Shown here: positions 25,864 through 34,444 of the stretch, one piece after another
Position numbering within the stretch: the stretch's first letter is position 1
Layout: every line of letters begins with the position of its first letter
From: CAYRWR01 sp964428015
GTDB taxonomy: Bacteria > Spirochaetota > Brevinematia > Brevinematales > CAYRWR01
Reading direction: 5' to 3'
DNA length: 64,000 nt
Assembly: GCA_964428015.1 (NCBI GenBank)
Contig: CAYRWR010000010.1
Location: forward strand, 22,010 to 86,009
Notes under the pieces: generated by a model
Database searches by the model: none
Told to the model about the DNA's origin: nothing
What the model saw: only the letters and a program-made list of their open reading frames with translations
Program-made: the position numbers and the translations under genes

Positions 25864-26523
25864 TTGGAAGCTATTATAGATTTTTTCCGCGAGATCAGCG
25901 ACGTCGGGAGTCTGCCCTGGGATGTCATGCTGGTGAGAATCCTGGTCGCCAGTGTTTTTGGTTTTGCCATAGGTCTGGTGTCCTATTTTACTCATACCTC
26001 GGAAAGCTGGAATAAAGCGGTCATACACTCTCAGATCGCCATTACTGTAATATCTTCTGTCATTATCATGGTTATCGGATACAATGTTGCCTCCGCTTTC
26101 GGACTTTTCGGTATTCTCAGCCTGGTGCGTTTCCGCGCTACACTCAAAGATACCAAAGATACCACTGTGTTTCTGTTCGCGGTTACTACTGGTATGGCCT
26201 GCGGTTCAGGCCTTTTCCGGGTAGCCTTTATGGGTTCTATTGTTTTGTTCCCAATTTTGTTTCTGCTCAGATATATTTCTGTCCTGCGTTTCGAAGAATC
26301 CTATCTGACTCTCAACTGTGATGAGCTCCATAAAGCATATCTGGCTTTTCAGGACTATATGAAGTCCAAAAACATCCGCTTCCGGATGCTGAGTATCAGT
26401 GACAAAGGCGGCAGTCTCTATGTCCATGTTTATCTGAACCAGGAAAAATGTTATGAACTAGCCCGCCAGTTCAAATCTGAAAACAAGGATTACATTTCCA
26501 GTTTTAAAATCGGCAATGAATAA
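25864..26523 (+). CDS. DUF4956 membrane protein
   Basis: 219 residues, four TM segments in the first 140 residues, then a cytoplasmic alpha/beta tail. SAFGLFGILSLVRFRATLKDTKDT is the DUF4956 signature (LVRFRxxxKDxKDT with basic and acidic residues between TM2 and TM3). In other bacteria DUF4956 genes sit beside CotH and VTC-domain genes, and the CotH trio is divergent here, 205 bases away. The family function is unproven; a link to polyphosphate or surface phosphorylation is inferred. The start is TTG at 25864 with AAGGAG eight bases upstream; no ATG is available before the first TM. Confidence 0.88.
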   Translation: MEAIIDFFREISDVGSLPWDVMLVRILVASVFGFAIGLVSYFTHTSESWNKAVIHSQIAITVISSVIIMVIGYNVASAFGLFGILSLVRFRATLKDTKDTTVFLFAVTTGMACGSGLFRVAFMGSIVLFPILFLLRYISVLRFEESYLTLNCDELHKAYLAFQDYMKSKNIRFRMLSISDKGGSLYVHVYLNQEKCYELARQFKSENKDYISSFKIGNE

Positions 26524-26624
26524 TACCAAACCAATAAAACAACACAAAATATGTGATACCTGTTATTGACAAATCCCCTTATTCAATTAAGATATATGGA
26601 ATAATAATCTTTGGGGAGAAAAAA

Positions 26625-27890
26625 ATGAAAAAATTCCTTGTGTTAATGCTGGTACTTCTCACTGTGTTTACCAGCTGCGGCACCAGTAAAAAACTCACCC
26701 TGATGGTGGGCGGTGCTTCCAACGAACTGGAGTTCTGGGATAAAGTCGTCCAGGATTTCAGTAAAAAGACTGGTATCCAGACAGAAATTATCCGTCAGAC
26801 CAGTGACTCTGATCAGCGGAAGCAAAGTATCATGGTGGCTCTGCGCGGAAAAAAATCCGATCCTGATGTTATGATCATGGATGTCGCCTGGGTGGGCCAG
26901 ATGGCCAATTCCCAGTGGCTGGAACCCCTGGAAATCTACAAAGATATTGATAAAACCGCCTTTTTCCAGAGCGTGATAAATCTGGCAGATACCTACCAGA
27001 ATCAACTTATCGCTCTGCCTGTATATGTCGACGGCGGTATGCTCTACTACCGAAAAGACCTGTTGGATAAATACGGCTTTAAGACCCCTCCTGCCACCTG
27101 GGAACAACTGCTCACCATGGCAGTCACAGTACAGCAGGAAGAAAGAAAGTCTAATGAGAATTTCTGGGGATATGTATGGCAGGGAGCTCAGTATGAAGGA
27201 CTGGTGTGTGATGCCCTGGAATGGTTCTCCTCCGCTAACGGCGCTTTTCTGGACCAGAGCGGCAAATCAGCCATCAATAGCCCCGCCAATAAAAAAGCTC
27301 TGCAATATATGGTCGATCTGATCCACAAGCAGAAAGTTTCTCCCCCCAACACCTATACCGACATGAAAGAAGAAGAGGTCCGCATGATGTTCCAGAACGG
27401 CAATGCCCTGTTTGAAAGAAACTGGCCTTATGCCTATGCTGAACACAACAAAGATACTTCCGCGGTAAAAGGCAAGTTTGACATCGCTCCCCTGCCCAGT
27501 TTCCCCGGCGGAAAATCTGCCTCTACCCTGGGCGGCTGGCATGTGGGTATATCCAAATTTTCTGACCAAAAGGAAGAAGCGGCTAAACTGGTGGATTTCA
27601 TCACTTCTTATGCTGTACAGAAAGAGCTCAGTATGAATCTGGGCTGGAACCCCGGCCGTACTGCCGTCTATGATGATGCTGATGTGATTAAAGCCAATCC
27701 CCACCTGAAGCACCTAAAGGCTGTATTTGAAAACGCCATCCCCCGTCCTTCTGTCAGTTACTACGCTGAACTTTCCCATATCTGGCAGAACAGTATCAAT
27801 GCCGCACTGTCACAACATCTGACCGTGGAAGAAGCCCTGATCAAAGCTGATAAAGAAGCAGGAATGGTAATAGAAGAAAATGCCCGCTGA
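26625..27890 (+). CDS. extracellular solute-binding protein, sugar ABC transporter (MalE/UgpB type), lipoprotein
   Basis: 421-residue lipoprotein with lipobox FTSC (Cys18). It binds a sugar or oligosaccharide outside the membrane and hands it to the permeases encoded next. VVQDFSKKTGIQTEI, DVMIMDVAWVGQMA, LIALPVYVDGGMLYYRKDL and SASTLGGWHVGIS are family-1 binding-protein landmarks. ATG 26625 (GGGGAGA upstream) is used; the ORF runs further 5' but would bury the signal peptide. It heads a four-gene operon and overlaps the first permease by 11 bases. The sugar is not readable. Confidence 0.94.
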   Translation: MKKFLVLMLVLLTVFTSCGTSKKLTLMVGGASNELEFWDKVVQDFSKKTGIQTEIIRQTSDSDQRKQSIMVALRGKKSDPDVMIMDVAWVGQMANSQWLEPLEIYKDIDKTAFFQSVINLADTYQNQLIALPVYVDGGMLYYRKDLLDKYGFKTPPATWEQLLTMAVTVQQEERKSNENFWGYVWQGAQYEGLVCDALEWFSSANGAFLDQSGKSAINSPANKKALQYMVDLIHKQKVSPPNTYTDMKEEEVRMMFQNGNALFERNWPYAYAEHNKDTSAVKGKFDIAPLPSFPGGKSASTLGGWHVGISKFSDQKEEAAKLVDFITSYAVQKELSMNLGWNPGRTAVYDDADVIKANPHLKHLKAVFENAIPRPSVSYYAELSHIWQNSINAALSQHLTVEEALIKADKEAGMVIEENAR

Positions 27891-28821
27891 AACCCCTACT
27901 TTAACTTTAAAAGAACGTCTCAGGCATACATTTAATCAATACGAAAAAAGGGAGATGAGGAACGCTTACCTGTTCCTCATCCCCATTGTCTTAGTTACAT
28001 TTTTATTCATCCTGGTGCCTATTATAGGTACTATCTGGGGCAGCTTGTTTAAATTCGGCGTGACCGGCGATAAAGAAAAATTCATTTTCTTTGAAAACTA
28101 CGGCCGAATACTGACTTCTCCCGAATTCTGGAGAGCCTTCAGTTTCACCCTGCTCTTTACCATTGCCGCTGTAGCCCTGGAGGCAGTGGTAGGCCTTCTA
28201 TTTGCCCTGCTGCTCAATGAGACCTTTCCCGGACGGGGCTGGCTGCGTGCCATTATACTGATCCCCTGGGCTATACCTACTATTGTTTCAGCCAAGACCT
28301 GGAAATTGATGTATGACTATACTTATGGTGTGATTAATTTTGTGTTTGAAAAACTGGGTTTTATCACCGATAAGATCAACTGGATGGCTTCCACACCATC
28401 GGCCTTTTTAACTATAGTCATATCAGATGTCTGGAAGACCACTCCGTTTATTGTAATCATCCTGTTAGCCGGTCTGCAGGCAATCCCTCAGGATATTTAT
28501 AAACAGGCTCGTATAGACGGTGCCTCCATGTGGAAAAGGTTCACTCATATTACCCTGCCCTTGATAAAGCCGGTTCTTCTGATAGCCCTGATTTTCCGTA
28601 CTATAGATTCTATCCGTATTTTCGACCTGGTATTTGTACTGACCGGGGGCGGACCGGGAGGCGGGACTCAGACCCTGTCCTATCTGGGCTACCAGGCCTA
28701 TAATTCCAGTAATCTGGCTTATGGGCGTGGGATGGCTATTTCCGTACTGACCTTCCTGGTGTCACTGATCGTGACCCTGGTGTATATCAAAGCCGGAAAG
28801 TTTAAAGACAGCATTAAATAG
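27880..28821 (+). CDS. sugar ABC transporter permease (MalF/UgpA type)
   Basis: 313-residue inner-membrane permease with six TM helices. The EAA loop that docks on the ATPase is QARIDGASMWKRFTHITLPLIKP (about residues 210-232; its core is DGASMWKRFTHITLPL). LTGGGPGGGTQTLSYLGY is the typical C-terminal MalF-family feature. The ATG at 27880 overlaps the end of the binding-protein gene by 11 bases with a weak SD, so translation is probably coupled. Partners are the second permease and ATPase downstream. Confidence 0.95.
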   Translation: MPAETPTLTLKERLRHTFNQYEKREMRNAYLFLIPIVLVTFLFILVPIIGTIWGSLFKFGVTGDKEKFIFFENYGRILTSPEFWRAFSFTLLFTIAAVALEAVVGLLFALLLNETFPGRGWLRAIILIPWAIPTIVSAKTWKLMYDYTYGVINFVFEKLGFITDKINWMASTPSAFLTIVISDVWKTTPFIVIILLAGLQAIPQDIYKQARIDGASMWKRFTHITLPLIKPVLLIALIFRTIDSIRIFDLVFVLTGGGPGGGTQTLSYLGYQAYNSSNLAYGRGMAISVLTFLVSLIVTLVYIKAGKFKDSIK

Positions 28822-28831
28822 AGGAGCTGAG

Positions 28832-29659
28832 ATGCGAGAGAATACCACCCGAGGTATACTGATCTTCACCGGAAGTATTTTTCTGGTAGGATTTGCTTTG
28901 CTTCCTTTTGTCTGGATGATCTGGATCTCCTTTGCTTCCAATTACGACTTTCTTATTACAGGAAAAGTGGCATATACACTTAAAAATTATCAGCAAGTCC
29001 TGGGAAATCCCTCTATCCATTTCGGCGAATATTTCAGGAATTCCATGCTGGTGGCTGTGATTACTTCTTTGATCGTGACTCTGTTTTCCAGCCTGGCCGG
29101 CTACGCTGTCTCACGGCTGCGTTTTCCGGGCAGAGTCTTCCTGCCTATCCTGATTCTGGCCATGAGTATGTTTCCCCAGATCGCTTTGATCGGCTATTTA
29201 TACAATGTTTTTGCTTCACTGGGCCTGGTCAACACTCAGCTATCCCTGATCCTGCCTTATATAGCCTGGACAATCCCCATAGCACTATGGATCAATATGA
29301 GTTATTTTTCCCAAATACCCATAGACCTGGACAAGGCTGCCCTGGTCGACGGCGCCAGCCGGGCCAAGATTCTGTTTAAAGTGATATTACCCATCGCTTT
29401 GCCCGGGATTTTCTCCGCCTTTTTGCTGGTATTTATTGCCTGTTTTAATGAATTTCTTTTTGCTATAATGCTGACCAATACCCCTGATGCTATGACCCTG
29501 CCGGTAGGCATCGCCCTGTTTACCGGTACACATGGACAGACCCCCTGGGGACTGGTAATGGCTACATCCGCCCTGGCCTCCATCCCTCTGGTGATCCTGA
29601 CGCTGATCTTCCAGCGTTATATTGTCCAGGGACTGGTAGGCGGAGCAGTAAAAGGTTAA
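28832..29659 (+). CDS. sugar ABC transporter permease (MalG/UgpE type)
   Basis: 275-residue permease with six TM helices, second half of the transporter channel. The EAA loop is DKAALVDGASRAKILFKVIL with PIALPG after it. SLAGYAVSRLRFPGR and TLPVGIALFTGTHGQTPWG are family marks. AGAGGAGCTGAG precedes the ATG, 10 bases after the first permease stop. Together with the binding protein and ATPase it forms a complete importer. Confidence 0.95.
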   Translation: MRENTTRGILIFTGSIFLVGFALLPFVWMIWISFASNYDFLITGKVAYTLKNYQQVLGNPSIHFGEYFRNSMLVAVITSLIVTLFSSLAGYAVSRLRFPGRVFLPILILAMSMFPQIALIGYLYNVFASLGLVNTQLSLILPYIAWTIPIALWINMSYFSQIPIDLDKAALVDGASRAKILFKVILPIALPGIFSAFLLVFIACFNEFLFAIMLTNTPDAMTLPVGIALFTGTHGQTPWGLVMATSALASIPLVILTLIFQRYIVQGLVGGAVKG

Positions 29660-29691
29660 ACTTCCTGAGTAAGAGTTAAGAGGAGCTGATA

Positions 29692-30795
29692 ATGCAGACG
29701 GTAGGCATACACCTGACAAATCTGGAAAAGAGCTGGAATACCCTGAGGGGAAAAGTCACAGCCTTGAAAAAAATAGACCTGGAAATCAAAGAAGGAGAAT
29801 TCTTTGTGCTTCTGGGCCCTTCCGGCTGCGGAAAAAGCACTCTGCTTAATATCATCGCCGGACTGGAAAAACCCACCCAGGGTAAACTGGTGTTCGGCGA
29901 CCAGACCGTAGCCTGCAACGAAGAAAAAATCTATCTGGAACCATTTGAAAGAGATATCGCTATGGTCTTCCAGAGTTATGCCCTCTACCCTCATATGACC
30001 ATTGAACAGAATATCATGTTCCCTCTGACCAATATCAAACCCCGTATTTCCGATGAAGAAATGAAAAAACAGTGCCATGAAGTAGCTCAACTCTTACAGA
30101 TAGAAAATCTCCTGGACAGAAAGCCCTCTGAGTTATCAGGAGGACAGCGTCAGCGCGTGGCCATCGGCCGGGCCATTATCCGTAAGCCCCGTATTTTCCT
30201 GATGGACGAACCCCTCTCCAACCTCGACGCCCAGCTGCGCACAGATATGCGGGCTCAACTGAAGTCTTTGCAGCAGGAGCTGGGGATTACTACCATTTAT
30301 GTGACTCATGACCAGCTGGAAGCCATGACCCTGGGTGACCGTATCGCCATTCTCAATGGCGGGATCATTCAGCAACTGGGTACACCTATGGATGTCTACC
30401 GCCAGCCGGCCAATGCCTTTGTAGCCCGTTTTATCGGCTCGCCTTCCATGAATATGTTCCAGGGTGAATTAAAAGATGACCGCCTGGTACAGGACGATAT
30501 AAGTATCACTCTTCCCAAGCCTGTGGTTTCCACTCTGAAAAATCACGGCGGCAAAACATTTTCCCTGGGTATACGCCCGGAAGATATCACCGTCACCCAA
30601 CCTGGCAAAGGAAATATGGATACGGATATCAAGGTTATTGAGCATATAGGCAGTGAGAATCTGCTGTATTCATTCTTTAAAAACGGCAGTCAGGTAGTCA
30701 TCAAGACTACCGATGATCCGGGGCATAATAAAGTCGGGCTTTCTTTCTCTGCCGAACGTCTGCATCTCTTCGATGACAGTAATAACCGGATTTAA
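29692..30795 (+). CDS. ABC transporter ATP-binding protein (UgpC/MsmX/MalK type)
   Basis: 367-residue ATPase driving the sugar importer. Walker A GPSGCGKST, Q-loop VFQSYALYPHMT, signature LSGGQRQRVAIGRAI, Walker B IFLMDEPLSNLDAQLR and H-loop YVTHDQLEAM are all intact. A C-terminal OB-fold domain (about 240-367), with FVARFIGSPSMNMF and LGIRPEDI, is the regulatory TOBE region of this class. AGAGGAG lies seven bases before the ATG. The operon seems complete; no glycosidase or sugar regulator is linked. Confidence 0.96.
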   Translation: MQTVGIHLTNLEKSWNTLRGKVTALKKIDLEIKEGEFFVLLGPSGCGKSTLLNIIAGLEKPTQGKLVFGDQTVACNEEKIYLEPFERDIAMVFQSYALYPHMTIEQNIMFPLTNIKPRISDEEMKKQCHEVAQLLQIENLLDRKPSELSGGQRQRVAIGRAIIRKPRIFLMDEPLSNLDAQLRTDMRAQLKSLQQELGITTIYVTHDQLEAMTLGDRIAILNGGIIQQLGTPMDVYRQPANAFVARFIGSPSMNMFQGELKDDRLVQDDISITLPKPVVSTLKNHGGKTFSLGIRPEDITVTQPGKGNMDTDIKVIEHIGSENLLYSFFKNGSQVVIKTTDDPGHNKVGLSFSAERLHLFDDSNNRI

Positions 30796-30835
30796 AAAAA
30801 TATTAATAAATCCTATTTTTTTACCTGCATTAGTC

Positions 30836-30871
30836 GTTTGAGTTGCAATTTCAAACTAAATCTTCTATAAT
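30836..30871 (+). promoter_or_regulatory. Rrf2 gene promoter with inverted repeat over the -35
   Basis: TTGCAA (30843-30848), 17 bases, TATAAT (30866-30871). GTTTGA (30836-30841) and TCAAAC (30851-30856) are perfect inverted arms on either side of the -35, a plausible self-regulation site for the Rrf2 protein encoded next. Confidence 0.65.
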
Positions 30872-30907
30872 ACTATCAAAGTGCTTGGAAACCATTAGGA
30901 GAATGAT

Positions 30908-31318
30908 ATGAAAATCCCAACAAAACTGCGTTATGGCCTCCGCTTTCTGATAAATGTTGCTACCCATTACGGATCTCAGGATCTGATCCCCATTTCACAG
31001 GTATCCAAAGAAGAAGGCATTTCCAACAAATATCTGGAGCAGATTATTTCTTCTTTCGTCAAAGCCGGTATCATCAAAGGCAGCCGGGGCAAGGGAGGCG
31101 GATATCAGCTGGTCAAAGACCCTGCCAATATCTCCATATACGATGTGGCATTAGCAGTAGGTGAAGACTTTTCCTTTGTGGGCTGTGTACGCGCGGAAGA
31201 CTACTGCGAAAACCAGCATAACTGCCAGGCCAATCTCTTATGGAAAGATGTGTCCCAAAGTGTAGTGAATGTTTTCAAGACCAAAACTCTTTCCGGCCTT
31301 TCCAAAGGCGATTTTTAA
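30908..31318 (+). CDS. Rrf2-family transcription regulator with a three-cysteine cluster
   Basis: 136-residue winged-helix regulator. IPISQVSKEEGISNKYLEQI is the recognition helix region and GSRGKGGGYQLVKDP is the wing. Three Cys, GCVRAEDYCENQHNC (spacing C-x7-C-x5-C), correspond to the [2Fe-2S] or [4Fe-4S] ligands of IscR/NsrR/RsrR-type sensors, so it probably senses iron-sulfur status, NO or redox. The target is not evident; the dyad over its own promoter suggests self-control. TTAGGAG precedes the ATG and a strong hairpin follows. NsrR-like NO sensing would fit the P460 operon but is speculation. Confidence 0.92.
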   Translation: MKIPTKLRYGLRFLINVATHYGSQDLIPISQVSKEEGISNKYLEQIISSFVKAGIIKGSRGKGGGYQLVKDPANISIYDVALAVGEDFSFVGCVRAEDYCENQHNCQANLLWKDVSQSVVNVFKTKTLSGLSKGDF

Positions 31319-31340
31319 AAAGACTTTAACAAAACGATAA

Positions 31341-31371
31341 GAAAGAGGCAGCCTATGCGGCTGCCTCTTTC
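31341..31371. terminator. hairpin between convergent Rrf2 and CHASE2-cyclase genes
   Basis: Perfect 12-base stem GAAAGAGGCAGC / GCTGCCTCTTTC with a seven-base loop. T tracts are short on both sides, but the position between two convergent stops supports a bidirectional terminator. Confidence 0.7.
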
Positions 31372-31387
31372 TATGTTACCTGATATA

Positions 31388-33721
31388 TTATTTTGACTTG
31401 AGGACATAGACTCCATTCCAGTCCGTGGGTGGTGCCTTTCTCTTGAACTTGAGACACCTCTGTGCATAGGTAGCTGAGGGAGCATCGTCATATTCTTTAG
31501 CTATACGGTCAAATTTATTCATGGCTTCTTCCCAGTTCCGCTTTTCGTATTCCAGGAGAGCTTCATTATAGCCGTTCAGGATGTCAATGGTGCGCTGGTC
31601 GGCATGGCCCCGTCTGTCTATCAGCTCATACACGGCTATAGGCTCAGATTTGCCCACCACCTGGAGCAAGTCCAGTTTTCTGGTCAGAAAATCATCTTTG
31701 ACATATTCATAAGTCGTCTGGGATATCATGGTAAAGCTGCCGTAGGCTTTGTTGGCACCTTCCAGACGGGAGGCCAGATTGACTGTATCCCCCATCATGG
31801 TATAGTCCATGCGCTGCTGAGAGCCCATATTGCCTACTACGGCCTGCCCGGTATTCATGCCCATACGGGAAAGTATAGTGGGAAAACCATCCTGCTTCCA
31901 ATGTTCTCTGAGTTCTACCAGCTTCTTCTGCATATCCACCGCGGCCCGGCAGCAGCGGATGGCATGGTCTTTGTGAGGGATGGGCGCCCCAAAAAAGGCT
32001 ACAATAGCGTCCCCTTCATATTTATCTACCGTACCGCCGTGACTCAAAATAATATCCGTCATAGCGGTGAGGTATTCATTCAATAGATGGACCAGCTGTT
32101 CCGGGCTCAGCCCTTCCGAGATACTGGTGAATCCCTGTACATCAGAGAAATAGGCTGTGATTTCCTTACGTTCACCCCCCAGAGTAGCCAATTCAGGATT
32201 TTCTACCAGCTGTTTTACTACATCAGGTGAGAGATACTGCATAAAGGTGTTCTTAATCTGGTTTTTCTGCTGATCGTAGAGTATAAATTTGCTGCCGATG
32301 ATAGCCATAAAGCTCAACAGTGCGGAAAAAGTCAGGAAAGAATAATCCAGGATGAGGCCGTTTGAAATAAAGATGATATAGGCGATAAATATTGTCACCA
32401 GTAAGCCCAGCGACAGGAATATCTCCGGTAGGGCGGCTTTGATTTTTATACCAGTGAGAAATAGTATTCCGGAAACAGCCAGCACAAACAACCAGTTGAT
32501 GATACCATTGGCGGGGGTAAGAAAAGCCTTTTGATAAATTGTATTCATAATACTACCGTGCGCGATCATCAGAGGAGCTGAACTTTCAAAGGGAATAGGC
32601 CCGATATCCGATGCTGATTCCGCGGAAGCACCAATAATTACAATCTTGCCCCGGACATTGCTTAATAATGTGTACCCCTCCTGAAGCTGCTTCATTCCTT
32701 CAGCCAGGATTTCCTGGGCCTCAGCACTCATACCGGACTGCTGTGCTAGTTCCATATTGTCTTCCACGTCTTTTTTCATATCACTAAGCTGTAACAAAGT
32801 GGTAAAGGGAATTACCGGACCAAAAGGCATTTTAGCCCATTTCCCCGGGAAATTGATGTACATTTCATTGGAAATCGTGACTGGTATGGTTATTTTTTCT
32901 CCATTTCTTTTCTGTAAAATCACATGACGACCCGGAACTATCACAGTCTTTTCTTTATCTATGTCCAGCTCATCAAACAGAACCGGCAGTACCAGCTGGG
33001 GCACCAGAAAACCTTTATGCAGATGGAAGAGCACCACTTTGCGTACTACCCCGTCAGCATCATAATCAATTGCGGTGGAACCTATTCCCCGTGCACCATA
33101 GTACAGGGGATAGACCGGATACTCCATGAAGGGATTAACATCCATCTTTTTTTCCAGCTCCGGTCTGGTGTTACTGACAAAAAATACCGACTCAAATGAT
33201 TTTCCGGCCCAGGTGTAGGCATTATCTATGTCTGAACGTACTTTTTTGGTCTCAGAGACTCCCCGGCCGGCCAGATAAACATTAGTATTATTATCATAGA
33301 TAAAAGATTCATACAATTCTTTATCCGCGTCTATGATAAGGGATGGCGCCAGCTGCTTAAAAGTCAGATTCTGATAATACTGCTCTATCTGCTGCAGGTT
33401 GTCGTTATTCAAAATCTTAGGTGTGGCATCTATAAACTCGATATCGAACAGTATCTTTTCCGCTCCCAGTTCCTTGAGCATGGTCACACCCTGAGCTACT
33501 TTGGAGCGGGGCCAGGGCCAGCGACCCTGCTCATCAATACTCTGATTGTCAATAGCTACATAGAGTATCCTATCCCAGACTTTGGGTTTGGGTTTTATTG
33601 TAAATAATAAATCATAAATCTTCATATCAAACAGTTTACCCACAGTGGAAAGTGAAAACAGGAAAGCCAGAAGAATACTGGATGCTATGATGATAATTTC
33701 CCGTAAACGTTCTTTTTTCAT
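31388..33721 (-). CDS. CHASE2-domain class III adenylate cyclase
   Basis: 777 residues. One N-terminal TM (about 10-28), then a long extracytoplasmic CHASE2 sensor (about 35-410; KIYDLLFTIKPKPKVWDRIL, GRWPWPRSKVAQ and FPFxxDADG-like IDYDADGVVRKV), three TM segments (about 420-500) and a cyclase domain (about 550-735). Metal Asp residues are in YFSDVQGFTS and YEGDAIVAFF. The Lys of VDKYEGD and the Asp of TMMGDTVNLASRLE select ATP. A short C-terminal helical tail follows. It would convert an envelope signal to cAMP. Start ATG 33721 has AGGAG eight bases upstream; the ORF continues 19 codons further. Divergent from the TetR gene. Confidence 0.94.
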   Translation of the reverse strand: MKKERLREIIIIASSILLAFLFSLSTVGKLFDMKIYDLLFTIKPKPKVWDRILYVAIDNQSIDEQGRWPWPRSKVAQGVTMLKELGAEKILFDIEFIDATPKILNNDNLQQIEQYYQNLTFKQLAPSLIIDADKELYESFIYDNNTNVYLAGRGVSETKKVRSDIDNAYTWAGKSFESVFFVSNTRPELEKKMDVNPFMEYPVYPLYYGARGIGSTAIDYDADGVVRKVVLFHLHKGFLVPQLVLPVLFDELDIDKEKTVIVPGRHVILQKRNGEKITIPVTISNEMYINFPGKWAKMPFGPVIPFTTLLQLSDMKKDVEDNMELAQQSGMSAEAQEILAEGMKQLQEGYTLLSNVRGKIVIIGASAESASDIGPIPFESSAPLMIAHGSIMNTIYQKAFLTPANGIINWLFVLAVSGILFLTGIKIKAALPEIFLSLGLLVTIFIAYIIFISNGLILDYSFLTFSALLSFMAIIGSKFILYDQQKNQIKNTFMQYLSPDVVKQLVENPELATLGGERKEITAYFSDVQGFTSISEGLSPEQLVHLLNEYLTAMTDIILSHGGTVDKYEGDAIVAFFGAPIPHKDHAIRCCRAAVDMQKKLVELREHWKQDGFPTILSRMGMNTGQAVVGNMGSQQRMDYTMMGDTVNLASRLEGANKAYGSFTMISQTTYEYVKDDFLTRKLDLLQVVGKSEPIAVYELIDRRGHADQRTIDILNGYNEALLEYEKRNWEEAMNKFDRIAKEYDDAPSATYAQRCLKFKRKAPPTDWNGVYVLKSK

Positions 33722-33802
33722 TTTAACACTCCTGTGTAATGCTACTAAAAGAATATATTTAAATGCTGAAAAAGGCAAATGTCATTGATTTGCGTTTTTT
33801 AA

Positions 33803-33841
33803 ACAAACCTATTAAAATAAATTCAATTTATATTTTGTTTG
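33803..33841. promoter_or_regulatory. putative TetR operator between divergent genes
   Basis: AAATAAATT-C-AATTTATATTT is close to a perfect dyad centred on 33824, flanked by CAAAC (33804-33808) and GTTTG (33837-33841). It lies just before the TetR gene and in the shared control region with the CHASE2 cyclase. Confidence 0.5.
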
Positions 33842-33856
33842 AAACAGGGGTCAACA

Positions 33857-34444
33857 ATGGCTAAAAAGAAAACCCGGGACCGCATCCTGGATACAACCAT
33901 CTCCATCATCGGAAAAGAGGGCCCATCCAAGATTACTGTAAGACGCATCTCCTCTCAGGCCAAAGTGAATGTAGCTGCCATCAACTATTATTTCGGTTCA
34001 AAAGAAGATCTTATAGAAGAAGTGTTTAAAAAGCTATCTGAAAAACTGGATTCTCAGTTTGATGTGTTATTTCAGGAAGATCTGGAATGTAACAAGAGAC
34101 TGCACGAATTTTGTTTTGGTATCATGGAATTTATGATTGATTTTCCAGGGCTGATCAACTATATGTTCAGCACATCTCTGCAGAAGAATGGTAACAAACA
34201 TACTTTATTCCACAACGAAGCTTCCCGGCAGGAAAGGGTATTCAAACTCCTGGCCCATTGTACCGGGACGAGTGACCCCACCATCCTCAGTATGAAATCG
34301 GGCATCTTGTATTCCTCTATCCTGCACCCTATTGTGTCCCAGCAGCACAAGTCAAGTGGTAATTCCGGAGTCGACTTCCACAACCCGGAATTCCGCCGCA
34401 ATTACATCAAGTTACTGGTAGACGGTGTATTAAAAGCTTCTTAA
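33857..34444 (+). CDS. TetR/AcrR-family transcription regulator
   Basis: 195 residues. The N-terminal DNA-binding helix-turn-helix is ILDTTISIIGKEGPSKITVR followed by ISSQAKVNVAAINYYFGSKEDL, the TetR signature. The C-terminal ligand domain (about 65-195) is unlike any family I can name. ATG 33857 is preferred to a TTG 18 bases upstream; only a weak AGGGG precedes it. It is divergent from the CHASE2 cyclase across an AT-rich dyad and may control it and itself. Its last four bases overlap the polA 3' end. Confidence 0.9.
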   Translation: MAKKKTRDRILDTTISIIGKEGPSKITVRRISSQAKVNVAAINYYFGSKEDLIEEVFKKLSEKLDSQFDVLFQEDLECNKRLHEFCFGIMEFMIDFPGLINYMFSTSLQKNGNKHTLFHNEASRQERVFKLLAHCTGTSDPTILSMKSGILYSSILHPIVSQQHKSSGNSGVDFHNPEFRRNYIKLLVDGVLKAS

